Shown here in pieces: positions 47,630-56,900 of a stretch of DNA of 64,000 bases. A program made the position numbers and the translations under genes. The notes under the pieces were generated by a model that was not told where the DNA came from, did no database searches, and worked only from the letters and a program-made list of their open reading frames with translations. Numbering within the stretch: the stretch's first letter is position 1; each line of letters starts with the position of its first letter. The DNA comes from Streptomyces olivaceoviridis (GTDB taxonomy: Bacteria > Actinomycetota > Actinomycetes > Streptomycetales > Streptomycetaceae), in the NCBI RefSeq assembly GCF_014650115.1, contig NZ_BMUI01000015.1, positions 62,001-126,000 of the forward strand, read 5' to 3'.

Positions 47630-48358
47630 ATGTTGAGCAAGATGCGTGCATACGGAGCGATATGCGCGTTCGTCGCCTCCTTCCTGGCGATGGCGGAACC
47701 CGCTTCGGCCATCCAGGGAGGCACGGTCAGCAAGCACGGCCCGTGGGCGGCGCGTGTGTACATCGACGGCGAGCCGTCCTGCACGGGCACCGTCGTGGCC
47801 CCCGAGTGGGTGATCACCGCCGGTCACTGCGTCCGCTACGACAACTGGGACATCACGTTCCGCGTCGGCAGTCTCGACCAGCGGCACGGGAAGGTCGTGC
47901 GTCGCGTCGAGAACGGCACCGTGTTCGCGCCCGGGGCCGACGTGGCCCTCGTGCGGGTGCCCCGCCTGGACGTCCAGCCCATCGAGCTGGGGACCAGCGC
48001 CAGTGTGAAGGTGGGGCGCGGCGTGCGGTCCTACGGCTGGGGTGCCACCTGCGCGCCGCCGCGGAGCGAGGGCTCGTGCCAGTCGAACGTGCTCAAGCAG
48101 GCGCAGGTCACGATCGTGAAGCACGCGGACAAGCGGTGCGAGCTGCTCGTGGGGACCGGGGACTTCTGCGTGCAGCGCGGCACCGGCCTGCCGGCGGGCG
48201 GTGACTCGGGGGGCCCGGCGACGGCGTTCGACAAGGCGGGCCGCGAGGTGCTCGTGGGTGTCCTGTCCGCGTCGGACCGGACGGAGGTCGCCTCGTTCGG
48301 AGACGTCACGCGCCTGCGCTCGTGGATCAAGTGGGTCATCCGCACCGGGGGCCACTGA
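47630..48358 (+). CDS. Secreted trypsin-like serine protease (S1A)
   Basis: A 242-residue preproenzyme. The signal peptide ends near ASA (residue 27), followed at once by IQGGT, the equivalent of the trypsin IVGG neo-N-terminus, so little or no propeptide is present. The triad is H66 (TAGHC), D104 (GADVALV) and S193 (GGDSGGP). Six cysteines are arranged for three disulfides. The ATG at 47630 follows GAGGAAG. Specificity pocket residues were not resolved. It stands alone and is divergent from the ABC operon. Confidence 0.93.
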   Translation: MLSKMRAYGAICAFVASFLAMAEPASAIQGGTVSKHGPWAARVYIDGEPSCTGTVVAPEWVITAGHCVRYDNWDITFRVGSLDQRHGKVVRRVENGTVFAPGADVALVRVPRLDVQPIELGTSASVKVGRGVRSYGWGATCAPPRSEGSCQSNVLKQAQVTIVKHADKRCELLVGTGDFCVQRGTGLPAGGDSGGPATAFDKAGREVLVGVLSASDRTEVASFGDVTRLRSWIKWVIRTGGH

Positions 48359-48446
48359 CACCGCGAGGAGCGAGGCTGCCGGGCGTACGGGCGTCGTTGT
48401 CATAATGCGAACGTCCGTGCGTTGCCCGTCCGATGAAAGGCCTCCC

Positions 48447-51400
48447 ATGAAGCGCTCAGCAGTATCCCGTCGCGGTGTCCTCAGGGCCGGACTCGGCGCG
48501 GCGGCGGTGGGGTTACCGGTCCAGGCCGGTGTGGCGTCCGCGTCCCCGGCCGGTCACGCGGAAGCGGTGACCGCCGCCGGCCGGACCCTCCGGTTCACCG
48601 CCGGCACCAACGCGTCCGTGGCCGTCTCGCCGGACGGTGGGCGTCTGATCGTGGAAGTGCAGGGCGTGTTGTGGTCGCTGCCCCGGGCGGGCGGTCCGGC
48701 GACGGCGCTGACCGGGGCCGAGCTGGAGCCGGCCCGGGTGGCCTGGTCGCCGGACGGTTCCCGGATCGCCGTCTGCGCCTATCAGGGCGGCGGGTTCCAC
48801 GTGTGGACGATGGCACCGGACGGTTCCGGTCCGCGCCGGCTGACGTCCGGGCCGTGGGACGACCGGGGCGTCAGCTGGTCGCCCGACGGCACCCGGATCG
48901 CGTTCGCGTCCGAGCGGGGCGGGGACGCCGTACGCGGCAGCTCGTACTCCATCTGGACGGTGGACGTGCGCACCGGTGAGCTGACGCGGCTGACCCGGGA
49001 CACCGGGGTGGAGGACTACGACCCGGCCTGGCACCCCGACGGCGGCACGGTGGTCTTCGTCCGGGCCGGCGCCGACGGCGGACGCACACTGGCCTCCGTC
49101 CCGGCCGGGGGCGGGAACGTCACGGTGGTGCGTACGGTCGGCGCGGGGACGCTGGTGGGACCCGCGGTCGGTGCGGACGGCCGGGTGGCCTGTGTGCGAG
49201 TGGACGACGCCGCGCAGGGCACGAACGCGGCGCACTGCACGCTGCTGGTGGACGGCGAACCGGTCACGGACGGCGAGGACGTCTCCCCGCTGCCGCCGTC
49301 CTGGACGGCGGAGGGTGAGCTGTTCTACGTCGCGGACGGGCAGGTGAGGGTACGGCGGCCGGGTACGGCTCGGAGCGGAGCGGAGACGGTTCCCTTCGCG
49401 GCGGAACTGCCGGTGCCGCGGCCGGCCGGGTCCCGCAAGCGGTACGACTTCGACTCGGTGGCCCGGCGTCCGGTCCGGGGTGTGCACCTGCCGGTCCTCT
49501 CCCCCGACGGCGGGTCCGTGGCGTTCGTCGCGCTCGACGCGTTGTGGGTGATGCCGGTGCGCGGTGGCCGCCCGCGCAGGCTGGTGCAGGCGCCGCCGTC
49601 CGCCTACGCGCAGATGCCGTCCTGGGCGCCGGACGGCCGAAGCGTCCTGTACTGCCGGGAGAGCGGGCCGGGCGGCGACGGACTGATCGGTGTGCGCCGG
49701 GTCCGGCTCGACAGCGGCCGGGAGGAGGTGCTGGCGACGGGGGGACGCCTCAACCCGGTGCTCTCGCCCGACGGCGCCCGGCTCGCCTGCCAGGACTCCA
49801 CCGGCAATCTGCTCGTCCGTGACCTCGCCACCGGCGCGGAACGGACCCTCGCCGCTCCGCTGGGCGCCAACGGGCTCCCGGGGCGGCCGAGTTGGTCGCC
49901 CGACGGCCGGTACCTCGCGTTCAGTGACCGCAACCGGCTCAACCGCCGGTTCCGCGAGGGCTACAACGTCATCCGTGTCGTGGACACCGAGACCGGGCAG
50001 TGGGCCACGTATCTGCCGGCCGAGCACGCCTCGCTGTCCGACCGTGGCAACAGCGGTCCCGTGTGGTCGCCGGACGGCACGGCCATGGCGTTCGTCATGG
50101 AGTCCGCGCTGTGGGTGATGCCGGTGCACCCGGACGGCTCCCCCGCCGGTGATCCCCGGCGCCTGACCGACGAGGCCGCCGACCATCCTTCCTGGTCGGG
50201 GGATTCCCGCACCCTGCTGTACGAGGCGAGCGGGCGGCTCAGGCTCGTGGCCCGGGACGGTTCCGGCCGGCGTGACGTCCCGGTGCCGCTCACCTGGCGG
50301 CGGCGGCTGCCGTCCCGGTCCGACACCGTCCGGGTGCACGCCGGGCGGCTGTGGGACGGCACGGGCGAGTCGCCCCGGGACGACGTGGACCTGGTCATCC
50401 GCGGCCACCGCATCGCCGCCGTCGAACCCCACCGGGCGCGGGCCCGCAGGGGCGAACGGATCGTCGACGCCTCCGCCTGCACCGTCATCCCGGGACTGTG
50501 GGACTCCCACACCCACCCGTGGCAGTACACCTACGGCAGCCGGCAGGGCAGCCTGATGCTCGCGTACGGCATCACCACCAACGTCTCCCTCGGCGGCTTC
50601 GCCCACGAGGCCGTCCGCATCCGGGAGGCGGTGGCGGCCGGCCGTATGACCGCACCGCGCCTGTTCGCCACCGGTGAGCTGATCGACGGCAGCCGGGTGG
50701 CCTACAGCATGGCCCGCGCGCACCGGACGCGGGAGGGTCTGGAGCGGACCCTGAGCCGGGCCGTCGCGCTCGACGTCGACTTCGTCAAGACCTACGTCCG
50801 CGCGCCCGCCTCGGTCATGCGGGAGGCCGCCCGCACCGCCCACCGGGACCTCGGCGTGCTCACCGGCAGCCACTTCCTGTCCCCCGGAGCCGCCGTCGGC
50901 CAGGACCTCACCACCCATCTCCACGCCACCCAGCGCACCGAGTACGGGCGCGCCCTCAGCCCCACCGGCCACTCCTACCAGGACGTCCACGAGACGTACC
51001 GGGGCGGCGACTTCGCGCTCATCGCGACCCCGTTCACCGCGCTCACCCAGCTCGGCGCCGATCCCTCGCTCGCCGACGACACCCGCGTCACCCGGCTCGC
51101 CGCGCCGTGGGACGCCGCGCTCGTACGGAGGCTGGCGCAGACCCCGCCCGACGAAGCGGCCACGCGCGCCGTCGAGCGGGAGACGGCCGTCTACCGGCGG
51201 ATCCTCGACGACGGCGGGGTACTCGCCCTGGGCACGGACGCGCCCCTGACCCCCCTCGGCCTCCACCTCCACCTCGCCCTGCGGGCCCTGCACCGCTTCG
51301 GCGGCCTGTCCGTCGCCCAGGCGCTGCGCACGGCGACGGTCGTCCCGGCCCGGCTCTTCGGGGTCGCGGACGATCTGGGCACCCTGGAGCCGGGGAAGCT

Positions 51401-51620
51401 CGCCGACCTCACGGTGATCGACGGCGACCCGTTCCACGACATCGACGACCTCGTCCGTACCGCCTGGGTCATGCGGGACGGCAGGGTGCACCGCCGCGAG
51501 GACCTGGTGAACGCGTTCCCGGCCGGCCCGTCGGCGCCGTCCGGCCCGGCACACGCCGACTGGCTCGCCGTCAGCCGGGCACTGCGCCGCGAACCGTGCT
51601 GTTCGGAGCACACCGTCTAG
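48447..51620 (+). CDS. Tat-exported TolB-like propeller/amidohydrolase fusion
   Basis: A 1057-residue protein with a twin-arginine signal (SRRGVLRAGLGAAAVGLPVQ, cleavage near ASA). Residues 50-620 hold repeated SPDG/WSPDG blades of a WD40/PD40-TolB-like propeller. Residues 640-1020 are an amidohydrolase: VIPGLWDSHTHPWQY provides the HxH metal site, VDFVKTYVRAP the bridging Lys region, GVLTGSHF, and GTDAPLTPLG the catalytic Asp, ending LEPGKLADLTVIDGDP. Such fusions may hydrolyse cyclic amides or peptides outside the cytoplasm; the substrate is unknown. The ATG at 48447 follows AAAGG. A candidate -10 CATAAT is at 48401-48406. Confidence 0.9.
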   Translation: MKRSAVSRRGVLRAGLGAAAVGLPVQAGVASASPAGHAEAVTAAGRTLRFTAGTNASVAVSPDGGRLIVEVQGVLWSLPRAGGPATALTGAELEPARVAWSPDGSRIAVCAYQGGGFHVWTMAPDGSGPRRLTSGPWDDRGVSWSPDGTRIAFASERGGDAVRGSSYSIWTVDVRTGELTRLTRDTGVEDYDPAWHPDGGTVVFVRAGADGGRTLASVPAGGGNVTVVRTVGAGTLVGPAVGADGRVACVRVDDAAQGTNAAHCTLLVDGEPVTDGEDVSPLPPSWTAEGELFYVADGQVRVRRPGTARSGAETVPFAAELPVPRPAGSRKRYDFDSVARRPVRGVHLPVLSPDGGSVAFVALDALWVMPVRGGRPRRLVQAPPSAYAQMPSWAPDGRSVLYCRESGPGGDGLIGVRRVRLDSGREEVLATGGRLNPVLSPDGARLACQDSTGNLLVRDLATGAERTLAAPLGANGLPGRPSWSPDGRYLAFSDRNRLNRRFREGYNVIRVVDTETGQWATYLPAEHASLSDRGNSGPVWSPDGTAMAFVMESALWVMPVHPDGSPAGDPRRLTDEAADHPSWSGDSRTLLYEASGRLRLVARDGSGRRDVPVPLTWRRRLPSRSDTVRVHAGRLWDGTGESPRDDVDLVIRGHRIAAVEPHRARARRGERIVDASACTVIPGLWDSHTHPWQYTYGSRQGSLMLAYGITTNVSLGGFAHEAVRIREAVAAGRMTAPRLFATGELIDGSRVAYSMARAHRTREGLERTLSRAVALDVDFVKTYVRAPASVMREAARTAHRDLGVLTGSHFLSPGAAVGQDLTTHLHATQRTEYGRALSPTGHSYQDVHETYRGGDFALIATPFTALTQLGADPSLADDTRVTRLAAPWDAALVRRLAQTPPDEAATRAVERETAVYRRILDDGGVLALGTDAPLTPLGLHLHLALRALHRFGGLSVAQALRTATVVPARLFGVADDLGTLEPGKLADLTVIDGDPFHDIDDLVRTAWVMRDGRVHRREDLVNAFPAGPSAPSGPAHADWLAVSRALRREPCCSEHTV

Positions 51621-51686
51621 TGGTCCGCTCGTCGGTCTTCCGAGTCCTGACAGGCGTCCCGGTGATGGTCTGCATAGCATCCTTGT

Positions 51687-51926
51687 GTGACAGACATTCC
51701 CGACGAATTGGTCAACCTGGAACGTTCCTGTGAAGCGGAGCGTGCGAGGCTGGCCGGCCTGTGCGGTGAGGAGTACGACGCCCAGTGGCGGGCGTGGCGA
51801 GGGGCGACCGAGGCGTTCCAGGCCGCGCTGTCCGCGTACGCGGCGCGCGAGGGCGTGTCGCGGTACGAGCTGGAGCAGTCCGTGAAGGAGGCGGTCCGGC
51901 ACACACAGGAGGACCCGGCGCCGTAG
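51687..51926 (+). CDS. Small conserved hypothetical protein, probably leaderless
   Basis: A 79-residue, acidic, helical protein (MTDIPDELVNLERSCEAERA, then LSAYAAREGVSRYELEQSVK). I do not recognise a function; similar short proteins are common in Streptomyces. The GTG at 51687 has no Shine-Dalgarno sequence, but TAGCAT (51675-51680) lies exactly where a -10 would place the transcription start on the GTG, indicating a leaderless mRNA. The amphipathic pattern suggests a dimeric coiled coil. Confidence 0.7.
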   Translation: MTDIPDELVNLERSCEAERARLAGLCGEEYDAQWRAWRGATEAFQAALSAYAAREGVSRYELEQSVKEAVRHTQEDPAP

Positions 51927-52002
51927 CCGCACGGGACCGCCGCCGCGCGCCGCGAGGGCGATGTCCCCGCAGGCGTGCGGCTGACCCCTGCCCCTCGCAC
52001 CC

Positions 52003-53007
52003 CTACGACGGCGAGGCGTCCGTGAGGCCGGCCGTGACCGGCGGTGCTTCGTCGGGGGCCGCTCCGGCCGGGTTCCGGGAGTGCTTCCGCCGGCGGGGGG
52101 CGGCGGTGAGGACCGTGAGGCAGGCGATGACCAGTGCTATGCCCGCCCAGCCCGCGGCGGGGAGGCGTTCGCCGACGACCAGGACCGCGAGTACGGCCGC
52201 GACGGCCGGCTCCAGCAGGGAGAGGGTGGTGGCGGTGCTGGCGGGCACGTGCGCGAGGCCCCAGCCGAACAGGACGTAGCCGGTGAACATGGGGATGAGG
52301 GCCATGTACGTGCCGACCGCCGCGTTGGACCAGGAGCCGGTGAGCGGGGCGCCGGTGGCCAGCAGGACGGGCAGGAGGAGCAGTCCGCCGAGTCCGAAGA
52401 CGGCGCCCATCGCCGCGCGGGAGGGGATCCGGCGGGTGATGAGCCGGTGCGCGGCCCAGGAGTAGAGGGCGTAGGTGGCGGCGGCGACCAGGCCGAGGCC
52501 CACGCCGAGCAGCGTCGCGGCCACGGACGCCCGGCCCGTGCCGTCGCCCGCGTGCGCGGCCTCGGCGACGCACAGCAAGGCGGTGCCGAGCAGGCCCAGG
52601 GCGGCGGCGATCGTCCAGCGGCGGGTGAGCCGGTGGCCGTCCATCACGCGTTCGATCAGGGCCGAGGCGAGCGGGGCGGTGCCGAGGGACACCACGGTGC
52701 CCACGGCGACTCCGGCCAGGTGCATGGAGGTGTAGAACGCCAGGGGGTACACCGCGACGGAGACGGCGCCGAGCAGCACCGTGCCGCGCTGCTCGCGCAG
52801 ACGGGGCGCGTGGCGGGCGATCGGCCGGGCGGCGACGAGGGCCTGGAGGAGTCCGCCCAGGCCCATGGCGACGGCGCCGATGGCGAGCGGGCCGACCTCC
52901 GGGGCGAACGTGGCGGCCGTACCCGTCGTACCCCACAGGACGGAGGCCGCCAGCACGCACAGCGCTCCTGTCCCGGCGGACCGGCCGGGTCCGGCGGGCC
53001 GGCTCAC
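52003..53007 (-). CDS. EamA/DMT family transporter
   Basis: A 334-residue, ten-helix transporter with two EamA repeats: the first starts LCVLAASVLWGTTGTAA and the second LLGVGLGLVAAATYALYSW. The end of each repeat carries the typical PLASALIERV and LLEPAVAAVLAVLVVGERL motifs. DMT proteins export amino acids, nucleobases or other small metabolites. The GTG start overlaps the TetR gene stop (GTGA), so it is translated from the TetR transcript and is probably repressed by that regulator. The last 30 residues are a polar tail. Confidence 0.92.
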   Translation of the reverse strand: MSRPAGPGRSAGTGALCVLAASVLWGTTGTAATFAPEVGPLAIGAVAMGLGGLLQALVAARPIARHAPRLREQRGTVLLGAVSVAVYPLAFYTSMHLAGVAVGTVVSLGTAPLASALIERVMDGHRLTRRWTIAAALGLLGTALLCVAEAAHAGDGTGRASVAATLLGVGLGLVAAATYALYSWAAHRLITRRIPSRAAMGAVFGLGGLLLLPVLLATGAPLTGSWSNAAVGTYMALIPMFTGYVLFGWGLAHVPASTATTLSLLEPAVAAVLAVLVVGERLPAAGWAGIALVIACLTVLTAAPRRRKHSRNPAGAAPDEAPPVTAGLTDASPS

Positions 53008-53609
53008 AGCCGGTCCAGCAGGGTGGCCGCCATCGCGCGGGCGTGACGGAGGCGGTCGCCGTCGCCTTCCAGACCGGCGCGGGCCATCGCGCCCTCCAGG
53101 AGGAAGGCGAGGTGCTCGGCCGTCGCCCGGGCCTCGTCGGGCCGCTCGGGCAGCAGTTCCTCCACGTGTCCGGCGATCAGCCGCTCGACCTCCTCCTTGT
53201 GGGCGCGCACCACGGCACGGCCCGCGTCACCGGCCGGCAGCTCGGCGGCGGCGTTGAGCAGTCCACAGCCGCGGAAGCCGTGCTCGTAGGCGAAGGCCGC
53301 GTGGTCGGCGTAGGCGTCGAACACCGCCAGTACGCCGTCCCGCGGGCCCCGCGCGTGCTCCAGCCGAGCCCGGTACAGGCCGAGCCACTCCTCGTGCCGG
53401 GCGTCCAGGTAGGCCCTGACCAGGTCGGCCTTGGAGGAGAAGTTGTTGTAGAGGCTCATCTTCGCGACGCCGGCCTCGGCGGTGATCGTGTCGATGCCGG
53501 TCGCCGCCACGCCGTCGGCGTAGAAGCGGCGGGCCGCCGCCGCGAGGAGGCGTTCGCGGGCCGGACGGCGTCGCGCGCCGTCCGTCGTGCTCACATCGGT
53601 TCCGCTCAT
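53004..53609 (-). CDS. TetR family regulator of the EamA transporter
   Basis: A 201-residue regulator. Residues 14-62 form the TetR helix-turn-helix (LLAAAARRFYADGVAATGID, then EAGVAKMSLYNNFSSKADLV). The C-terminal domain has the GFRGCGLLNAAAELP block of the TetR_C_AcrR-like/YcdC group. The ATG at 53609 sits 12 bp from a perfect palindromic operator at 53621-53642, so autorepression is likely. It is co-transcribed and translationally coupled with the transporter. Ligand unknown. Confidence 0.92.
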   Translation of the reverse strand: MSGTDVSTTDGARRRPARERLLAAAARRFYADGVAATGIDTITAEAGVAKMSLYNNFSSKADLVRAYLDARHEEWLGLYRARLEHARGPRDGVLAVFDAYADHAAFAYEHGFRGCGLLNAAAELPAGDAGRAVVRAHKEEVERLIAGHVEELLPERPDEARATAEHLAFLLEGAMARAGLEGDGDRLRHARAMAATLLDRL

Positions 53610-53620
53610 CACAGTCCAGA

Positions 53621-53642
53621 CTAGGTAGGTCGGTCTACCTAG
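53621..53642. promoter_or_regulatory. Palindromic TetR operator
   Basis: CTAGGTAG (53621-53628), a 6-bp centre and CTACCTAG (53635-53642) form a perfect 8-bp inverted repeat just upstream of the TetR start. Size and position fit an autoregulatory TetR operator covering the tetR-eamA promoter. Confidence 0.85.
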
Positions 53643-53988
53643 CGTAAGACAGTCGAGGGTCCTCGTCCACATCAGCCGGCAGTCGCGGAAGGGACAAGCC
53701 CCGGCTGATCGGCCCGCGGTCCCGCGGCGGTGACGAAGGCAGCGGCACACATGTCTTCGTGTCCCACTCGACATGTGTGTCCGGTCCCGCTCGGTGTCGC
53801 GCCACCGGGCGGGCGGGAGCGAGTAACGGGGGCGTGAATACGTCACGGCGGCAAGACGCCAGAGGCAGCGCATTGACGGGTCCGGTCTCCGGGGTGATCT
53901 TTCTTCTCACTGGTCAACCCCCTTGATGGACAACCGGACCAGACCGGTTTCGCTCCCCCAGCCCGCCCTCCTCCATCGGAGCTGTTCC
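53643..53988. other. Intergenic region between TetR and sedolisin genes
   Basis: About 345 bp without a gene. CACACATGT (53746-53754) and ACATGTGTG (53771-53779) are perfect 9-bp inverted repeats 16 bp apart, a likely operator or RNA hairpin. A lower-GC stretch (GATCTTTCTTCTCACTGG, about 53897) may hold the sedolisin promoter. Confidence 0.5.
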
Positions 53989-56900
53989 GTGCGAAGACTC
54001 CCCGTCCCGCGCCTCGGCCGAGGCCGCGCGAGACCCGCCCTGGGCGCGGTCACGGCCGTGCTGCTGACCGCGCTCACGGCCCAACTGCCCGCCGCGGCGG
54101 CGGCATCGGCCGCCCCCGCCCCGACCTCGGCGACGTCCTCTTCGTCCGCCACTCCCGGCACCCCCGGCACCCCCGGCACCGAGTCCCTGTGCGGCACCCC
54201 CCGTCCGGGACACTTCGGCTGCTTCGCCGTCCGCCGTACCGACGCCCCGAAAACACGTGTGCGCGCCGACGGCACGGTCACACCCGAGGGCTACGGCCCC
54301 GCGGACCTCCGCTCGGCCTACTCCCTGCCCGCCGACGGCGGCGCCGGCGCGACGATCGCGATCGTCGACGCGTACGACAACCCCCGCGCCGAGCAGGACC
54401 TCGCCACGTACCGTGCGCAGTACGGCCTGCCGGCCTGCACCACGGACAACGGCTGCTTCCGCAAGACCGACCAGCGCGGCGGGGCGGACTACCCCGTGTC
54501 CGACGACGGCTGGGCGGGGGAGATCTCCCTCGACCTGGACATGGTGTCCGCGGTGGCGCCCAAGGCGCACATCCTCCTCGTGGAGGCCGACAGCACCTCG
54601 ACGGACGACCTGGGCGCCGCGGTCAACACGGCGGTCGCGCTCGGCGCCCGTTACGTGTCCAACTCCTACGGCGCCTACCACGAGGACGCGAGCCTGCCCG
54701 CCCTGGACGCCGCGTACTTCGACCACCCCGGCACCGCCCTGCTCTTCAGCTCCGGTGACAACGGCTACGGCGTCAGCTACCCCGCCTCCTCCCCGTTCGT
54801 GACCTCGGTCGGCGGCACCTCGCTGACCCGGGACACGGGTACCGCCCGCGGCTGGTCGGAGAAGGTCTGGAACACCGTCGTCACCTCCCCCTCGGGCCAG
54901 CCGTCCTGGGGTGCCACCGGGTCGGGCTGCTCGGCGGTCGAGCCCAAGCCGTCGTTCCAGCCGGACACCGGCTGCGCGGGCCGTTCGGTCGCGGACGTCA
55001 GCGCGGTCGCCGACCCCACGACCGGCGTGGCCGTCTACAACAGCTTCTCCGACGCCGGCTGGAACGTGTACGGCGGCACCAGCGCCTCCGCTCCCATCAT
55101 CGCGGGCGTCTACGCACTGGCCGGCACCCCGGCCGAAGGCACCTATCCCGCCTCCTACCCCTACCTCACCCCGGGCGCCCTGCACGACGTCACCGAGGGC
55201 GACGACGCGAGCTGCGGCGACTCCGGACTGTGCGGCTACGGCCCGACCCCGCACTGCGAACCGGCGATGAGCTGCACCGCCGGCCCCGGTTACGACGGGC
55301 CGACCGGCCTCGGCACACCCGACGGCCTGGCCGCCTTCCGGCCCGGGGCGCACGGCACCGTCGCCGGCACGGTCACCGACCGCGCCGGAGGCAGGGCGAT
55401 CCCCGGTGCCACCGTACGCCTGGGGGACTACCACACCCTGTCCGGCGCCGACGGCACCTGGTCACTGGTCGTCCCGCCCGGCACGTACCGGCTGACCGTG
55501 AGCACCTTCGGCTACGCCGAGAAGGACCTCGGGGAGATCGAGGTGGCCGACGGCGCCCAGGTCCGCGGCGACGCGGTACTGGACGCCATACCCACCGTGA
55601 CCCTCTCCGGCAGCGTCCGCGACGGCGGCGGACACGGCTGGGGTGTGTACGCCCGGCTGACCGTCGACGGAGTGCCCGGAACCGCGTTCACCGACCCGGC
55701 GACCGGCCACTACGCGATCCGGTTGCCCCGCGGGGCGAAGTACACCCTGCGGGCCACCGGCCTGTACCCCGGCTACCGGCCCGCCACCGTCGTGGCCGAC
55801 CTGAGGTCGGCCGGGAGTACCGCGAACCTGGAACTGCCGCTCACCGGCACCGGTGTCCTCCCGCCCGGTTACGCGGTCTCCTACCACGGCGGCGGCCTCC
55901 AGCCCTTCGACAAGGCCACCGCCCCCGACGGCTGGAGCGTGGTCGACCACACCGACGCCGGCGGCTGGGACTTCGGCGACCCGCTCACCCGCGGCAACCA
56001 GACCGGCGGCGAGGGCCGCTTCGCCCAGACCGACGACTACGCCCTCGGCTGGGCCCCCGTCGACACCGAACTCATCAGTCCCGCCTACGACTTCTCGGCC
56101 CTCACCCACCCGGCCCTGGAGTTCGACACGGCGCTGCCCGGCAGCTACCGCTTCAACGACCCGACCGCCGACGTCGACGTGAGCACCGACTCCGGGACCA
56201 CCTGGGAGAACGTCTGGCACCACACGGACGTCGTGAACGGCCCCGCGCACGAGAAGGTGGCGCTCACGAAGTACGCGGGCGAGAAGTCCGTACGCGTCCG
56301 GTTCCACTACACCGGCTCCCTGACCGGCTTCTGGCAGGTCGACAACGTGGCCCTCGGCACCCGCACCCTGGACACCGTGCCCGGCGGCCTGCTGACCGGT
56401 CACGTCCGGGACGCCCACACGGGTGCCGGCGTCCTCGGCGCGACGGTCGCCGCCCGCCGCACCCCCGCCGACAGCGGCCGGAGCATCGCCTCCCCGGACG
56501 ACCCGGCCGTGGACGACGGCCTGTACTGGGCCTTCTCCTCCGGCACCGGCCGGCAGGAGTTCACCGCGGACCTGGCCGGGTTCGGCTATCCGGCGCAGAC
56601 CCGCGCGGTGAAGGTCCGGGCGGACGCCGTGACGACCGCCGACTTCCGGCTGAGTCCGGCGAAGCTGGAGGTCAAGCCCTCCGCCATCGGCGTCACCGTG
56701 CCCTGGGGCACCAGGAGCGACGTCACCGTCCGACTGCGCGACACCGGCAGCGCCCCGGCCACGGTCACCCTCGGCGAGCAGAACGTCAAGGACGGCACCT
56801 CGGCGACGGCCGAGGGCGCCCCGCGCAGGCGCGCGGCCACCGGGGCCGGCCCGCTGGACACGCCCAGGACCACCGCGAGCACCGCCGCCACCGCCACCGC

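Noticed and set aside
48513..51932. Long minus-strand open frame opposite the amidohydrolase fusion
   Set aside because: Composition is typical of an antisense shadow and the sense strand encodes a recognisable Tat-exported enzyme.
53914..55434. Minus-strand frame opposite the sedolisin catalytic domain
   Set aside because: No start signal or domain; entirely explained by codon bias of the sense gene.
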